Below are positions 1-49,355 of a DNA stretch of 64,000 nt, piece by piece. The position numbers and the translations under genes are program-made. The notes beneath the pieces are model-generated. The model was given only the letters and a program-made list of their open reading frames with translations. It was not told the origin of the DNA and ran no database searches. The stretch's first letter is position 1; each line of letters starts with the position of its first letter. Source of the DNA: Cristatella mucedo (Eukaryota > Bryozoa > Phylactolaemata > Cristatellidae); assembly GCA_009760855.2 (NCBI GenBank), contig WPIO01000006.1, forward strand, positions 7,486,001 to 7,550,000, read 5' to 3'.

Positions 1-739
1 CGTTGTATAGCAGACCCAGCGCATGCAGGTCGCATGCCGACAGTCATGTGACAGGAATACGGCAGCAGCAACGACGGGTACCCGTACCTTAGCGCAACGT
101 CAATATCCATGACGCAGTAGAGCAGTACATTCGACAGCGACGGAGGGTTAGAGTAATATAATACCTTATTATTATAATTACTTATATAATTACTTATATT
201 ATTGTTACTTATAAATAATTACTTATAAAAAAATACTCGCACTGCGCCCAGGGCGGCTCTCAGGTGCACGATCCGAGGTCACGAGCACAACTGTTACCAG
301 CTCAAAGCTTCTAGCTGCTAACTAGCTGCATATTACATGGGCACAACCTCTGTCCCGCCTAGCCATAGATGATCACATGACTAGTTTCTATTCATTATAA
401 ATCAAGAATCATTAGCAGTGAATGATAAATATCTCGCATTCCTAATCTATTTAATCTAGTAAGCTGTCGTTTCAACATCCCACTTGAATTAGTGAGAACA
501 ACGATCGGTTCTGTGTATGAGGCTCTAGCACAGTTAGAGCCATACTTTTCCGATTGCGTTCAATCCGTGTCGTGAGGCAGTCACTTCCCATACAGCAGAC
601 CAGTCACATTTAGAGTTCTAAAAAAGATCCGTTCACGGTACTTAGCTGCTCTCCATTTACACCAAGCCTCTCAGAAAAGTGAAGCGGGTCAATTAGATAG
701 GCCATCATTTCTATGGCGACGATACCCAGTATTACTCAT
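1..739. other. Intergenic, nothing recognised
   Basis: I see no gene or named repeat here. An AT-rich stretch at about 155-235 is made of short variations on 'attacttata'. The segment just before 740 leads into a LINE fragment and may contain more of it in decayed form. Confidence 0.5.
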
Positions 740-1505
740 CACTTAAACCATTCATCATAGCATTTCCAAAATGTGGGCTTGCTTAGACTGGGATGCTACA
801 TCTAAATTGGTCCATGCATTTTCGACCTACGGTACCTACTTCTGTAACTCACTGCTTGCTAGTCTGCCGGCCTGTGCAATCATGCGCTTTAATTTGGTGC
901 AAAACTCTGCAGCTAGGCTTGTCTGTCGTGAGCGTCGCGGTTGCCACATCTCACCACTTCTCTCCGACCAGCACTGGCTCTCAAGCAGCTCACAAACTTC
1001 AAGGTTCGGTCACTCAATTTTAGGTCTCTTCATTCTCTGGCTCCTGTCTACCTACCAGATCTACTCTCCCACCAAGTAATAATCGTACCATCCGTTTTTC
1101 TGAATTAAATGGTTTAGCCACACCTCGTATGACCCTCAAATCCTTTGGAGACCGTGTCTTTAGTTCTTAAGCTCTCAAAGCCTGAAACTCTCGACTGACA
1201 TTCCCAGACTTGACGACATTTAAAAAAAAGCTAGAAACGCATCTATTTTTCACAGTATTTAGTGTGTTCCTGTGATTCGTTCTTTATGGGCTTATGCGTG
1301 CTGACACTGTGCATACTTCCGTAACCACATTTGCATGCAGACCCTGTGCATATCACTTCTAACCATGTCACGCTTGTTGACATTGAGCATACTATCACGA
1401 AGCATTCGATCATGCTTCCTTTACAGCACATGCAAAGTGCATAGACAGAGATTAATTTCTTAGAGTTTGCCATCCAAATGCTATATCATTATTATTATTA
1501 TAAAA
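740..1505 (+). mobile_element. L2-type LINE, 3' part (5'-truncated, decayed)
   Basis: The segment carries the C-terminal part of a LINE reverse-transcriptase ORF, with the family signature 'FCNSLLASLPACAIMR' followed by 'LVQNSAARLVCRERR'. After it come the 3' UTR and an ATT-repeat tail at about 1488-1502. The frame is broken by several stops, so the copy is dead. The same block recurs at 30324, 33420, 40895, 47935, 50610 and 54335. The assignment to the L2/CR1 group rests on the ORF signature and the short-repeat tail. Confidence 0.8.
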
Positions 1506-2534
1506 TCGACTGCAACACCTTATAAACTGACTTTCTGCTTTGCCGACATTCAGTCTTAGAAGATGGCAAATTTCCTTAACCTAAACGATGATGAAATTAA
1601 GCCCCTGTTCACGGTACACTCTAAACGTACAGCTGGAATAAGAGAGGACGCTCTGCGAATTAGTGACGCTGTTGTGTGACCATCATCAAATGCTTTAATT
1701 TAGCTGTCCCCTTTGAAGGTTCCCTAATGTTTAAAGGTCATATTCGAAATATTACTTTCACAGCTAGGCATCGTATGATGCTTTCCATGATTAAGGATTA
1801 CCTACAGTGGCAGCGGTTAAAAGACTTTACAAGCTCCTTGGTTCTGTTCCTGATCTGGCTACCGTAATTCAGCTTTGGCTAGGCTTCGGAAAAACAACAC
1901 CATTAAGACCCATACAGCAGGTGATGACTATCTCTGCAAGGCTGATTAACAAACCAAAAAGGTGAAGCTACGTGTATCATTTCCTGTAGGAGCTTATAGT
2001 TCCATGTAGATAGAAAGATAAAGAGAAAAAAATATTCTTGCACTGAACTTTACTTTGAAAGGCAAATCCAATGGCTTTGCTCCTCCGCAGCCAGCTGACC
2101 TTCGGTTCAGGTTTCAGCATACTCGTGCCCTCTCAGCGCCCTCATGCTACTCGCAATCTCTCAAGGCCATCTCAGGACAATCAATTAGCTGCTTAGTTCT
2201 TCCGCTTAATGAACGTTGCCAACAAATCCTATTCCTTTGCTTTGTAGGCCTTAAACTGTGGAACCTAGTAGCTCAATTCTCACGCAAAGACAACAACATG
2301 GCCACTACTACCCCACAGACTTTGCTTTCATTAGTAGAAAAGTGATAAATCTGAAATATAGTTATTTTCCAAAACATTTCAAATATAGACATTTCCAAAA
2401 TATTGGTGCAGAATACAAAATTCATATGTTTGCATTACTTTTTACACGTAACTATGACTAAAAATTATACTGTAATTGAACTTGAGTCGTCATGAAAACG
2501 TAAAAAGGTTCAATGTTTGATGTGCCTATCTACC
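1506..2534. other. Intergenic with a possible LINE scrap
   Basis: At about 1560-1605 the + strand reads MANFLNLNDDEIK, which resembles the 'AANFL.LNDDK' stretch found in the LINE copies after their catalytic Asp-Asp motif. This suggests a further + strand LINE fragment. The rest, including open frames around 2055-2345, matches nothing I recognise. Confidence 0.4.
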
Positions 2535-2700
2535 CATATTAATAATAAAAAATGACACATTTGTATAGAGCCCTCAGAGAACTGAATTTCTCTCTAGGCA
2601 CTTTACAGATGCTGCATATAAAGCATTACCAAATATTTGGTGGCAACATCTGCAAGCAGCGGGCACACCAAGCAGACGGCACGAGCAAGTAAGCAGGCTA
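2535..2700 (-). mobile_element. LINE 3' end, minus strand
   Basis: Read on the + strand this shows an AAT-rich start, then 'agccctcagagaactgaattt', then 'ggcactttacagatgctg'. That is the reverse complement of the 3' terminal hairpin and UTR of the LINE family in this window. Only the 3' end is present. Confidence 0.7.
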
Positions 2701-3711
2701 TTGTGGATCACTAGACAAAGTTGTTGAGGCTTTATATCGATCATTTGTATGCATACTAGTGCACGATTATCAATACGTTGCTTATTGATAATTTTCAGAA
2801 ATAGAAATTTTATATGTAGAGGAGCATTAAGCCCACAGGTTCAATTCGCTTCCGGCTGCCTTTTTGGATACATGCGTACACTTTCCTTCGACGGCACCGG
2901 AAGGAGACAACACTTTGGGGAAAATATACTCTTTGAAAGCACCTCTCCAGTTTTTCGTCTCTTGCTCTAGCTTGGCACGCGGTGAATCTCTAAGAGGATT
3001 TTAGAAGCATCAAGACTTTGTTAGACGCTTCGAGGTATGATGAGATCGGCTAAGAGGTCATTGCAGGTTTAAAACTGTGGCATCCCTTCAAGCCACTCTG
3101 AGGTCGTTTGACACATTCTTCCAGTTATCTCGCCTGTTGGGACATCGTAGACTAACACGCTCACCATTACCAGGACTTGCTTGGACACTGGCCAGAGAAG
3201 ACCGAGTTCTTTGTGGGAAGGAGCAATGTCAAGCGGAAGCCGCTGGTAGACTCAAGGTGCTAATGCCACTACTGCACATTAAACGAGGATTAATTTGGGT
3301 TCATTTTGCTGCTCTACATAAGCAGTCCGTAGCAATCTTTGAGCTGAAAAACTACTGTACAATGTACTGCAGGATGCTCTTGTACTTGATACCCATCTCA
3401 ATAAATTCAAGGAGAATAATAGTGCTTACTTGCTCGGAGGAGTAATGCGAGCGCTTCCACCACGACCTATTGGAATTTGAACGCCGCTACCAAGGATATT
3501 ATAATGAGAACATGGTGGGAGACAACATTTGGGGGCTGCTTCGTCTAAGTGATTGGCATTAAAGTAGTAAATCTCGAAAAACAGTCACGTATAAATATTC
3601 TTATGTCGCTTTTGTACAGCTTTAACAGATATCAATTCTGGCTTATCTGTCTTTTGATCTGACTTTATAGGATACAAAAGATTCAGCACAGCGAATTCGT
3701 AGGGACTTTAT
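2701..3711. other. Intergenic, nothing recognised
   Basis: No gene or named repeat was recognised. The open frame at 3077-3445 is uncharacterised, has no motif I know, and is probably a chance frame. Confidence 0.45.
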
Positions 3712-3830
3712 TGTTAAGGTGTCGGTCTTGCACGAGTGATTTCTTGGGCTCAGGCCGTACGGCATATGAGAACCACCTGGATAAAGATTCAGTTCTATTA
3801 AGGTAATATGTAAATGAATAAATTTAGGTA
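3712..3830 (+). mobile_element. SINE A copy, diverged
   Basis: This is a decayed copy of the tRNA-derived SINE seen cleanly at 52596. It keeps the end of the tRNA-like head ('gggctcaggccgtacggcat'), the link 'cacctggataaagatt', and the tail ending in 'gtaaatgaataaat'. Confidence 0.55.
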
Positions 3831-3989
3831 TCGCTGTCCTGGTCCCAAAAGCAAAGTTGAAGGAAAATCTGTACTTTCGAGGCTTTTGAAGATTTTTAAA
3901 AATAACTCTTAGTAGACAGATAAAAAATTGTGCTACGCACTGTTGCCTCCACGTGTTAAAATTAATTAAAGTAAGTAAATGACGTGCTA

Positions 3990-5130
3990 ATCAAAAGTCT
4001 GCTCGTCGCTTGATTAAGGCCTCGAAATGCTCGCCTTGACCGAGACCACCTGCAATCGGGCCAACCATAATCAACCCAATCCGAAAGGCTTCTCCTTCTT
4101 TCATAGCCCTAGATCAATCAAAACTGGTTGTGTAGTTGCCATCATCGCTCACTCGTCATTTAATTTCAAGCCATTTTCAGTCCCCCTCGAAACGGTCTTA
4201 CGCATCTCTTATTTTGAGTTCATATGAGAACAAGCTGCAAATGGTGGCAGTTGTCTATCGCCCCCTGGTAATAAGCCCTCCTTTATCTAAGATTTCTCTG
4301 ATCTCATATCGATTCCGTCTTCAAAAAATCCATCTTACCTCGTGTAATTAATTCTAAGATTCATTTTGATAACTTATCTGACGCATTCAGCACTAAATTT
4401 CGTGCACTGACTGACTCATTTTGTTCTTGTGGCTCATGTGCACGGTCCACTCACCTGACCACATTATTTTCTCCTACAACGATATGCTGTCATCGCCTAT
4501 TGTTAATTAAATTTGCTTATCTGACCACGTGCGGATCCTATTCAGTCTAGAGAGTGTGTCCACTCCTCCGAACCTAAAGTCACGTGCGAATCGCGAAACC
4601 TCGAAACTCTTGACATTGATTCTATCTGCGTGAGAATATCTTCTTCGCCCCTGCTCCTCAATCCGCATTCCGACCTGTCATTATTGGTGGAATGCTACAA
4701 CACGACACTGGCTGACATGCTCGACGAGTTTGCACCTCTTATTAAACGCACTGTGCGCCCTCACCCAGACGGCCTTTGGTTTACTGCAGACGTTAAACGA
4801 GCTAGGTCTACTAAGGAAAAGCTTGAAAAGCGAAAATTAAAGATCAGGATTGACTATCCATCGACATGCATACGAGGGCTACTGTGGATCATACTAATCA
4901 ATCCTAGCGAAGGCTAAATCTGGCTTCTATAAGAAATTGCTGAATCACAGAAGCTCAATCAAAAAATGTTGGTGGAAAATTTGGCAGCAAATGTGGACCA
5001 ATAAGTCACAAAGATGAATACATGGAGGAATGCAGCCAGTCATCGCTCGCGGTAGACGCTCTTCCAAACACCACGGATGCCGCCGAGATCGCTTTAGCCG
5101 TCGAAGCGATGAGCATTCGAGGCCTAGGCT
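3990..5130 (+). mobile_element. LINE fragment: endonuclease domain and linker
   Basis: The + strand frames resemble the apurinic endonuclease part of a non-LTR ORF2. 'LALTET' and 'GFSFFHSPRS' lie near 4030-4110, 'VVAIIAHSSFNFKPF' near 4130-4190, and 'MVAVVYRP' near 4240. They are followed by the pre-RT linker with 'LDEFAPLIKRTVR' and 'PDGLWFTADVKRAR' at about 4720-4810. Frameshifts and stops separate the blocks. The reverse transcriptase part is absent here. It is the only endonuclease-domain fragment I recognised in the window. Confidence 0.75.
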
Positions 5131-8100
5131 GATGCTGCCGCTTCAGTGGTCTCGGGGGTGTCGCTCGCTGTCACTATGCTCGTGACGGACGCTGAGTGAG
5201 TTCGGGACGCTAGCCAGAGCTGACCAGCGATCGCGAGCGATCGTGAGCGGCAGACCTCTTGCGACCTCTATCCAGCTCCACTTCACCTACGCGCCGGCCA
5301 GCGAAAAGGCAGGTCAAGAGGCACGCCCGAGTCCCAAGCATGTGCGTCTTTTATCTTCACCGCTAATTCTTGCGGCGACCATCTTGTCTTGGTGGCATTT
5401 ACCGAAGCGTGCAGCGCAAAGGCCAGCAGGCGCTCGGAGGGCGGAGCTCTCCCTGTGTGCCAGTCGCTCGGTCGGCTTCACAGCGCCAATGCGGGGCAGC
5501 GGTTAGCGTAGTGCCTATTGACCACGAAAGCGGCCGCAGGAAGCCGGCGCATACCTCGCATGAGCTCCGTCGTTTCGAAAACGGCGATAAGCTGAAACTC
5601 ACGGCGAACTTTTCGAGGGCATAAAAGCAGGGCACCTGCTACACTTACGTCGCCGACCGGGCGGTCTGCATGCGCAGATGCTATCGCAGATGCACGGCGG
5701 CTTGCGACTAGCGCAGCGAGTTTAGTTTAGCCTAAAGCAGAGCAACTATACATCGTTGATGTAAATTAGAAGCGAGCGAAAGAGCGAGCGAGCGAGCGAG
5801 AGAGATTGAACGTACTCAAGTTATCAGAATCCTCTCTCGAATTCCGTCGATGCCACCAAATAGCGAGAGCTATCCTTTTCGTCTCAGGAGAACAGCAATC
5901 CTGGAATGATGCGCTGGGCACTTTTCGGTGGGCTAAAGCTCATATTTGCAGACGCCCTTTAACACGACGATTGCGTTGGCCACAACATGTGGCCATCGCT
6001 CGTGTCCTTCTGACCCGTCTCTTCTCACCGAGCGCCAGCGCTCGTTCGCTCGTACGACCGAATTCTGGCTCTGTGTGCTCATTGGCTCGCTGCTCTCGCT
6101 GCTCCTCCTGTGCTCATTGGTCGCCGTAGTTACTGTTAAAAGTAAAGCTGCTCACATGAAGTAGAAGTAGAAGTATGAAGAAGTGAGAAGAAGTAGAAGT
6201 ATGAAGTACAAGTCTTTTTTGAAAGTTTCTCATTCGTTATTGGAACTATGCGCCGACTCAAGTCTCCACCTGAAAAGCCAAAAACGACGATGTCGATTGA
6301 CAGCAGCCCTTGCTCTTGGCTGCGACGGCTGCGCATGATGTGCAAAAAGACGAGAGAGAGAGAGAGAGCACTCGCTAAATCTGAAACTATTGAAGACTAC
6401 ACACAAGATTAAGGTAGCGCACTACTGCGTCTCTGTCTTAAAGGGCAAGGCAATTACCATCGAGTGGCGCCAGTGGCTCCGTTCATGCCTTACTGCATAT
6501 CAGATTCAGTGTGCGTTAATTGGCACACAGCGACTCGCCACAATTGCAGCAGTAGCGCGCAAGTCAAACTTCGGCGGCGTCAGATTTCTGCACCGACCGG
6601 AGGCATAATTGATGCGGGAAATGCTGGTCCGACTCGGCGAGCGGCTCCACCAGGGAACCCTGGTTGCTTGGGCACAGGATTACCGCGGCACACAGGAGCC
6701 GCCGAGGTGCGTCGTCGAGCATCCGCTGTCGAGGTTTTGGAGGACGGAAGTCTACTCGGCCAATGTTCGGCCTATTTTTTCGGCTCACGGCCAGCGAAAA
6801 GACGAATTTGAATGCATCAAAGTTGCTTAATTTTACTATAAAACTATAAAATGATATTATTTCGCATATGAAATAGTGTAAGTAACTAACTGGTATCTAA
6901 CGTGAAGTGGACTACAAAGCTGAAGAAAACCACGACTCCCACTTCCTGGCATGACCGAAATGTTTTCCCTACACTCTTCAGCGCTCAATGCAATAAGCAA
7001 ATAAAGTATAATTGCCAACGGAGGAAATGTGCAATATATTCATGCGGAAATGCACCCATAGGTCAGCGCGTAAGCAGCTGAGCATGGCTTTAGCGCCTCG
7101 TGGAAGTACTCTCATTTATCGTCGACGGCGGTTATAGAGTATTTGTGTGCACGCATGAACTAAGGAAAGCAGTCGGCGGTAGAAGGCCAGCGAATTCACG
7201 AGCCAACCACATCGAGGCATCGAATGCTCAAGCGCTATTCACCTTGTTGTTTGGTGCAGCCACTTTTTTTTGGAGCGCATTCTTACTCAGAATGCTGCAG
7301 CCAATTGTTATTGCTTTTGATAGTTTACTAATTGTCACGCGGTTACAGTATTTCGAGTGATTTGTGAAAAGCTTCGCGTACTTGCCCCAAAAATGTCTTC
7401 AGTTGATCGCGGAGCTCGCTAGCACTCGCCGTAGTAACAATATCACCGCGAAGCTCCACCTTGATTATACCGAGTCCAGCGATAAGAAATGCGTGAACGT
7501 GCTTCGGCAGTGAGATGGTAGTAAAATTCTGAGCAACGCTGCAGTCAGGCAAAAGGTCGTAATCGCGTGCGAATACTTGGTAGATTGAGGGGCGCTGCTA
7601 AGGTTTTCTAACTTCGACGCTCGCGTGCGCAGTTTCCTGGAGGGCTCGTCGATCCGGTGGCCTTAGCCTGGGCCAAAGCGTCTGGGAGAAAGGTTCCGTA
7701 CTCTAGTTGAGACCAAGGGAGATGAGAAGTGAGCCGCGAGTGACCTTGAACTGCTTCGGGGGAAGAGCAGAAGCCACTAGCCAGTCGTCGTGGACCTTGC
7801 GATTGGGACGTCAGCATGCAGAAATGACTGCTGTGGCTGCAGACCAGCCGGCGTAAGGGTGAGACCGCTGCTATCTATCGTCTTAAATGAAGTGTTGCAC
7901 TTGCCTCGACGCAGTAGATCAAGTGGCCTTGAGAGTATTCTCATGTAGGAATGACGAGGTCTCCTATAACGACAACATTTCTCCGGGTAAACGATCTGCC
8001 CACGGAACGACCGGTGCAGTCTTCTGTAACCTTTATCGCCTATTTTGAGGTCCCACTCTATATGGTGTCTGCTTTGAAGATCACCTCCATCACCTGACAT

Positions 8101-9930
8101 CGCATCCACGACCAGTCTTGGTGCTATGTTTGTTCTTCAGCCCTTTTTATTGCATGGCTAAGCATCTTTCTAGCTCACCTTTTCATTCTCCAGGCTTTTC
8201 GCATAATTCTGCTCGCAAGACTGCCGAAAATGCCACTGAGCCTCTGCGGTTGGCAATAAAATCGTTAGCTGGCCTGATCTTTCAACTCAAGAAAATCAGT
8301 CCTGCACCCTCACTTTCTATAGCCGCTGCACTGACCACTGGTTCATCCGTGAATATCAACCAAAATATCCAAACTTATCTACGATGCCGGTAAAGGTATA
8401 GCCTTATAGTAACAAATGGACTGCTGCACCAGTTTCGGCCTCTTCGTGCCTTCAGATCCTATACAAATAAGGATAAATTATGCATCCCTTTCTTTCATTA
8501 TTGATTACAGACGCTTGCTCTTACGATCGTCAATTTTGGAAATCAAGTCCGCCATTCTTCGGCAGTGAGGATAGCTTCTCGCATGTTTCCAGCTCTGCCG
8601 CAGCTTTTCAAGCCGCCTGTGATAACACAGCTCCGTCTGTGCTAAGCATTTCTTCGACTGTTCCTTCTCCTCGCTGTTCAGCTGCTCTTGCCGTTTTTTT
8701 TCTCGCACGCGGTGAAGCATTTAGCAACCGCACGTTTGCCAAAAGCCGCTCGCATATTGCGTGCTCCGTGGAGCGAGCCCTGCCTGCCTAGTAGGGACTC
8801 TGTCTTCACTACTTTGTGCAGCTGCAGGCGCTGAGATAAGTGCAAGATTAAAGGTAAAGCTAATGATAACCACCACTCGTTGACACGTAGTAGTTCACGG
8901 AGAAATTCTTTGCAAAACTCGGATCTTTTCAATGTCAGCCAACCAAGCAGCCTGCTGCACGAGCCGGGTCTTTTTCGCCTGTCTAGTTCTTTACACCGGT
9001 ATATATGTGCGCATGCGCATGCAAACAGTATGCATATAGCCCCGCATACTTGGAATATATATATACTAGTGCATACGCAGTTTAAATGTTATTTCATCTA
9101 AATTGGGTACCACAAATTAGAGGCAAGCGGAGAGTCCTGGACGATTTGCTTCCAATGTCAAGGTCGAGGTCATCATCCAAGGCCACTGATCGGGAAGGTT
9201 GGCTTTGCCGGACACTCCTAGCTGCTCCCTAAAGTACGGGTTGGCAGTGCACCGTATCGTGGTAAAGTATCCCCAAGGTGGGTGGCCACAGGCTGTTAGA
9301 GGCGGGACGCTCGCGGCTTCCTCGTACGGTAAGAACAAGCAAGGCCCTGCGAAAACACAGCACTCGCAGCGGTGCCGGTCTCAGCCGGCGTGCGACGAAT
9401 ACCGGCGACGCCTGAACCTCGTATCGTGGCTGGCGACTTTTAGGTGCAGCACCAATGCACGCAAGTATGCCGACGGTAGCGGAACAGCGAACGGCACTGG
9501 TGAAGGGCAGCGCATACCTTAACATAACAAGCCCGAATGCGTGACGTGTAAAAAAAAAGTTCATTTCACATCGACTGAGGGTTACAAGAGCTCAACAGCG
9601 GCCATAACGTACACCGATGGCCCCGCCGCCTGGAGCTCAAATCTGCTCAAACACCATTGCCAACTCCGAAAGCACAACTGACAGCTCACTACATGTCTTC
9701 TGCTTCTGTCCGGAATCGGCCATAGATTATCGCATAGTCGACTCCTACCCCTTGTAATTCAGGAATGCGCAGATGATGAATATCGGTCATAATCTGGCTG
9801 ATTAGGCACACCTTCAACGCGCTTCAACGCTCAGCAGCCGACGCGCGCTGACTGGCGATGGCATTCTGAGTGCAGAGGTCGGTTTAATGACAACTGAAAT
9901 CCAGCGCTTGTGCGAATTCACAGTGTGTAT
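5131..9930. other. Long intergenic stretch, mostly unassigned
   Basis: I recognise no gene in these 4.8 kb. Base composition varies, with a GC-rich part at about 5230-5720. There is a short GCGA/GAGA run at 5780-5808 and a GAAGTA-type run at 6160-6210. Open frames such as 7777-8109 (minus) and 8480-8791 (plus) carry no motif I can name. Exons of an unknown gene cannot be excluded. Confidence 0.4.
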
Positions 9931-10597
9931 TCATAATGCGAATTCACAACCCCCTTCGTTCGCCGACCGTCTGCACTGCGTTCGACAGCTCCATGACACG
10001 GCTCGCGCTCTCGGATGCAGTCGCTATCGCGATAGCGCGAGCCGGCGACCGGCGCACTCTGTGCGACCGTGGCCGCCACCGCCGCAACCGCTGCCGCGAA
10101 CCGGCGGCCTTGGCGACGGCGGGCGACGTTTTGGTTCGAGCGCGGGCGCTCTGGCCGATGAAACAACTGTAAAACTCCGATCCGCCTCCTACTCCGACCA
10201 ACCGCGCACCGGACGGGGCGGGCCGGACAGTGACGGTAATTGGAACGATTTACGGCGTGTTGCTGAAGCCGCTCGCTAGGCTCCGCGCGCGTGCCCTCAA
10301 CCCTGCCGCTTCTCGCCCGCGAGCTCCCGGCGGCGGCGGCGGCCGGTCGGCCGTAATGCTTTCGCTATACGGAGGCGCAGCGGCGCGCGCGAACGCTTAA
10401 TAATTGCTGTAGGATCGCGGTCCAATCGTGTACGCCTCGAGCCAACCCCCCCCCCCATGCCCCCTCCCATTAATCGAGCGCCAGCGGCGGCTGCGGCGGC
10501 GGCGATGCGCCGCTGAGCGCGCGCCGATAAACCGCTCGCGGCTGCTCGTGGCCATCGGACGCCGACTGGCCGCCGGCGCACGGTGCACGCACGAGCC

Positions 10598-45789
<35,192 letters not shown>

Positions 45790-47934
45790 CAGTTGACAGT
45801 CACGCCGCATCGACATTCCAAGATTTTTCTGGCGTACGACGGCCGGCATCCCGGCTGTCGTTACGTCGGCAGCAGCCACTTTCGCTGGCCCTATTGATGA
45901 CCTATCGACCTATATCGGGTTGCCTGGACGTCAAGTACCGTCTCTTCTGCTCACAGCAGCTAGCCACATAGGAATGCTATCGTCACTTAAGAGGAAGGAT
46001 CAAAACGTGTTATGATATTGTCCAAACCGGCGGCTTGAACGACCAAAATGTGGCATACTTGATCAGACTGCTTTATCAGACAAATCATTCTTCCTTTTCG
46101 ATATTTTGATTTGCTTTGAGCTTTTCCGCACGTCACTGCTAAGGAGGAAAGCGTGTCGCGGGCCCAATCGACGTCATGCAATGCGGATGAACTTGCAGCT
46201 AGCCCATAAACTTAGCGCCTCTGCTAACTTATTTGCACGCTGCTCAGACTCCGTTATTAGGGAATCCCTGAAGTAAGAGAGCGTTGCTAAGCGTTCTTTC
46301 CTCCGGCGCAGCCAATAATCAAAGCGAAAGTGCAAAGCAAGTACGAGCCCGAAGGATTACGCTACAGCGAATCACACCAGACGGAACGCTCCAGCAAAGA
46401 TCTGCACTACCTCACATGCCTCAAGGGTGCGTTTCGAGCGAGCTCGAGCCGGAAGCCTATAGGGCATGGCCGTAGCGTACTCCTGTCTCTGCCCTTACGT
46501 ACACTATGCTCATCATACGACCAGGCAATAAATGCATTTCAAAGGGTCAGACCTTAAACAGACATCGAAGGATAGTCGCCCAAATCGTCGAAGGCCATGA
46601 TTGCCGGCGGCCTTGCCTACAGGCGGACATTAGAGAGCTGTGAAATCAGTGCCTCAGTGAGTGCATCAAGCCACAGAAAGTGTAGCTGCTGTTATGCGCT
46701 ATATTATGTGCGGCTGTTATACAATTTTTTCACCTTGATTTTTCACTATCTGCTGCGCGTGCAAAGCCAGCTTCCCCCGCAGGCGGCATTTAGGAAGGTG
46801 ACACTATCCTAACACAAGACCCTTCACACTTTCTACTGCTATTGACAGATTAAGTCACCGACCGCTTTCTAGTCTTTGCTTCCAGTTCCGTGGCGTCTTT
46901 TAACCCCGCCGGCCCCAGAAATGCCCAAGCGTTTGCTTATAGCGGGTATTAGCGGCTAGGACGGTCGGTCTCTGAGTCGGTCTCTGAGGTTGACTTTTGG
47001 TTGACCCCGGTGGAGCGTGACTTGAAAGAATACTGACGCTTAAAAACGAGCTGTATATGGCTGCTGTAGAATTGAAGCTAGGTATTAAGCTTAGCAGTTA
47101 GCCAACGGTTTGACATTGAATTATCTTACGCTGCTGCTGCTGGGCCTTGGCTCCCCAATCGCTGCAGTCCGGCACCTCTGTACGGATACATGAGCCGCAG
47201 GCCAATTTTTTCAAAAGCTGCACCGCAGCTCGTTAATTGCTCACGAATCGTTTGTTGCTCACAAATCCGTTCGAATGCTTTCTCCTTAAGAACCTCGTAA
47301 AAATTATCTTAAAGACACCGCTACTTGTCAGTAGATGTTGCCATTGATCACGCATCCGTAGCCTAGTTGAAGCGATGCAGCTTCCTGTACGGCTGGTTCT
47401 CTGACACCGAACCACTTAGCTGCATCAGCAAAATGGCGCGTTATCGAAACGGGGGTCGTTTTCGGTGAGCGAAGCCTGAGGCCAAGAAGTGAAGGCGTGG
47501 AAATATCGCGGCTTCGTCACTTCAGGAGCCTTCGGACTAGCTTCTCGACAGAAAGCGCGCGGAAAAATCACTCGGATGAACGCGATCAGTGTCCGGAGTG
47601 CATCTTTCAGGTGGGCGTTTTTCCTTCAACCCAATAGAAAGCCAAGGAACATTCCTCCCTATGGGATTGGCCGCATACCTGTAGCGGTACGCATGCGTGC
47701 CGCTCGACATCGTCAACTTGAACCGCTGGCGTGGAGAGGTAAATGCGTACGTACACTGGATAGACCCAAGCTCGGCAAACCGCAGCACCATTTGGCAGCC
47801 AGCTAGTGTGCCAGAAAGCTGCCACAAGCGGGCGACAACGGACGGCTGCTTTAATGTAGCCTGCCTGGCGGACCACGGCATAGAAACGGGCGGCATTGCA
47901 GCGACTGTGCGTCACGGTCGCCATTTCCGCGTCG
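45790..47934. other. Intergenic; iGluR 3' UTR probably at the start
   Basis: I could not fix a poly(A) signal. No repeat or gene was recognised. Open frames such as 47489-47806 carry no motif I know. Confidence 0.4.
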
Positions 47935-48500
47935 GAAGTAGTGTGGTCTCTGCAATGGCTCAAAGTCAAGCAACGCATCGACTTCAAGGTTTTGCCACTC
48001 ACTTTTAGGTCCCTTCATTCTTTGACTCCAGCCTACCTATCAGAGATTCACTCACCCACCAGGCAAAGCATCGCACCACCCGCTTTTCGTAATCTAACTG
48101 TTTACACATACCTCGTTCAAATCTCAAATCTTTTGGAGACTGTGCCTATAGTTCGTATGCTTCCAAAGCTTGGAACTCACTCCCGACTTGCGTCACGACA
48201 TCTCGTGACTTGTCGACATTTAAAAAGAGACTAAAAACACATCTATTTATGACAGCATTTAGTGGGACCCTGCGATTCGTCTTTTTTGTGCTTATTTGTG
48301 CTAACGCGTGCTGCTGCTGCGCATGCTACCACTAACCAAACTTGCATGCTGACCCCGTGCATGTCACCCCTAACCATTTTGTTCTTGCTGTTTATTGAGC
48401 ATGCTACCACTAATCATTCGATCGTGCTTCCTTTGTAGCAAATGTAAAGTGTAAGAGTTCGCTGGGGGCGCTATATCAAATGCATTATTATTATTATTAC
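47935..48500 (+). mobile_element. LINE 3' end, plus strand
   Basis: It begins in 'MAQSQATHRLQGFATHF', a decayed form of 'LPIKQCIDFKVLSLTF' in other copies. It continues through 'LTPAYLSEIHSPTRQS', the UTR and an ATT tail at about 48485-48498. Confidence 0.82.
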
Positions 48501-48861
48501 TCCTGAACTTGGAGGTGCTGGTAACCTTCCCCCGCCGCGACCCCGGCAGGGCCGGGCTCCTCCGGCTAAGGTATAATAATTTGTTAAAATATTTAAAATA
48601 TAAGTTTTATAAATGTTTTTAAGCTCAGTAACACATTGTGGAGCTAAATGTCCTGTTTACCGAGTTAATAGCTTACTGTTTGCAACCCATGGGCCTAGAA
48701 ACTAAGCCAGATTGCCTTGCATAAGCTCAAATCATAAGTTTACAACGGGGCTACCGAGAGAGTTTTGAGATACGAGCTTATAAAGAAGGTGTCCTCCATA
48801 TTTGTGTCGCATGGCTTTAGGGGCGGTCTTTTTTCTAATTGATAACATATATAAATATATA

Positions 48862-48966
<105 letters not shown>

Positions 48967-49195
48967 ACTTCATTTGTATAGTGCCCTTAAAAAAAATATA
49001 TTCATGCGGGGGCCTGACGGAGTTGAAATAGAACTGTTATGGCTTTGAAAGCAGTATGAGTTAGTCATGTCTGATTGCTGCTGCTTGCTTTGCAAGTTGT
49101 AATCGAAGTTGGTATTCCTGCCATTCTAATCGTTATAGGGACTAACGACGACCCAAGCCAATAAAGTAGAGCCAGTGGTTGCAGATTCAACTGCC

Positions 49196-49355
49196 TCATT
49201 TATATGGCGACAAAAGATCCTTTGCAGTTACCACCCTCCGCCTACCCGCCCCTTGCAGTGTGTCAATAAAGGATTGCTTGCTACAGGACTCGAACCTACG
49301 GCAGGTCGCGAAGTGCGATGAGCCACTTGCCCCTGGGCTACGACCACCGTGCACC
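49196..49355 (-). mobile_element. SINE B, minus strand
   Basis: In reverse it has 'cccaggggcaagtggctcat' and 'gtaggttcgagtcctgtagc' (B-box match), then a shortened body with 'aaaggatcttttgtcgccat'. Confidence 0.65.

Noticed and set aside
7777-8109. Minus-strand 110-residue frame as a gene
   Set aside because: No motif, no splice context and no recognisable similarity; kept only as unassigned.
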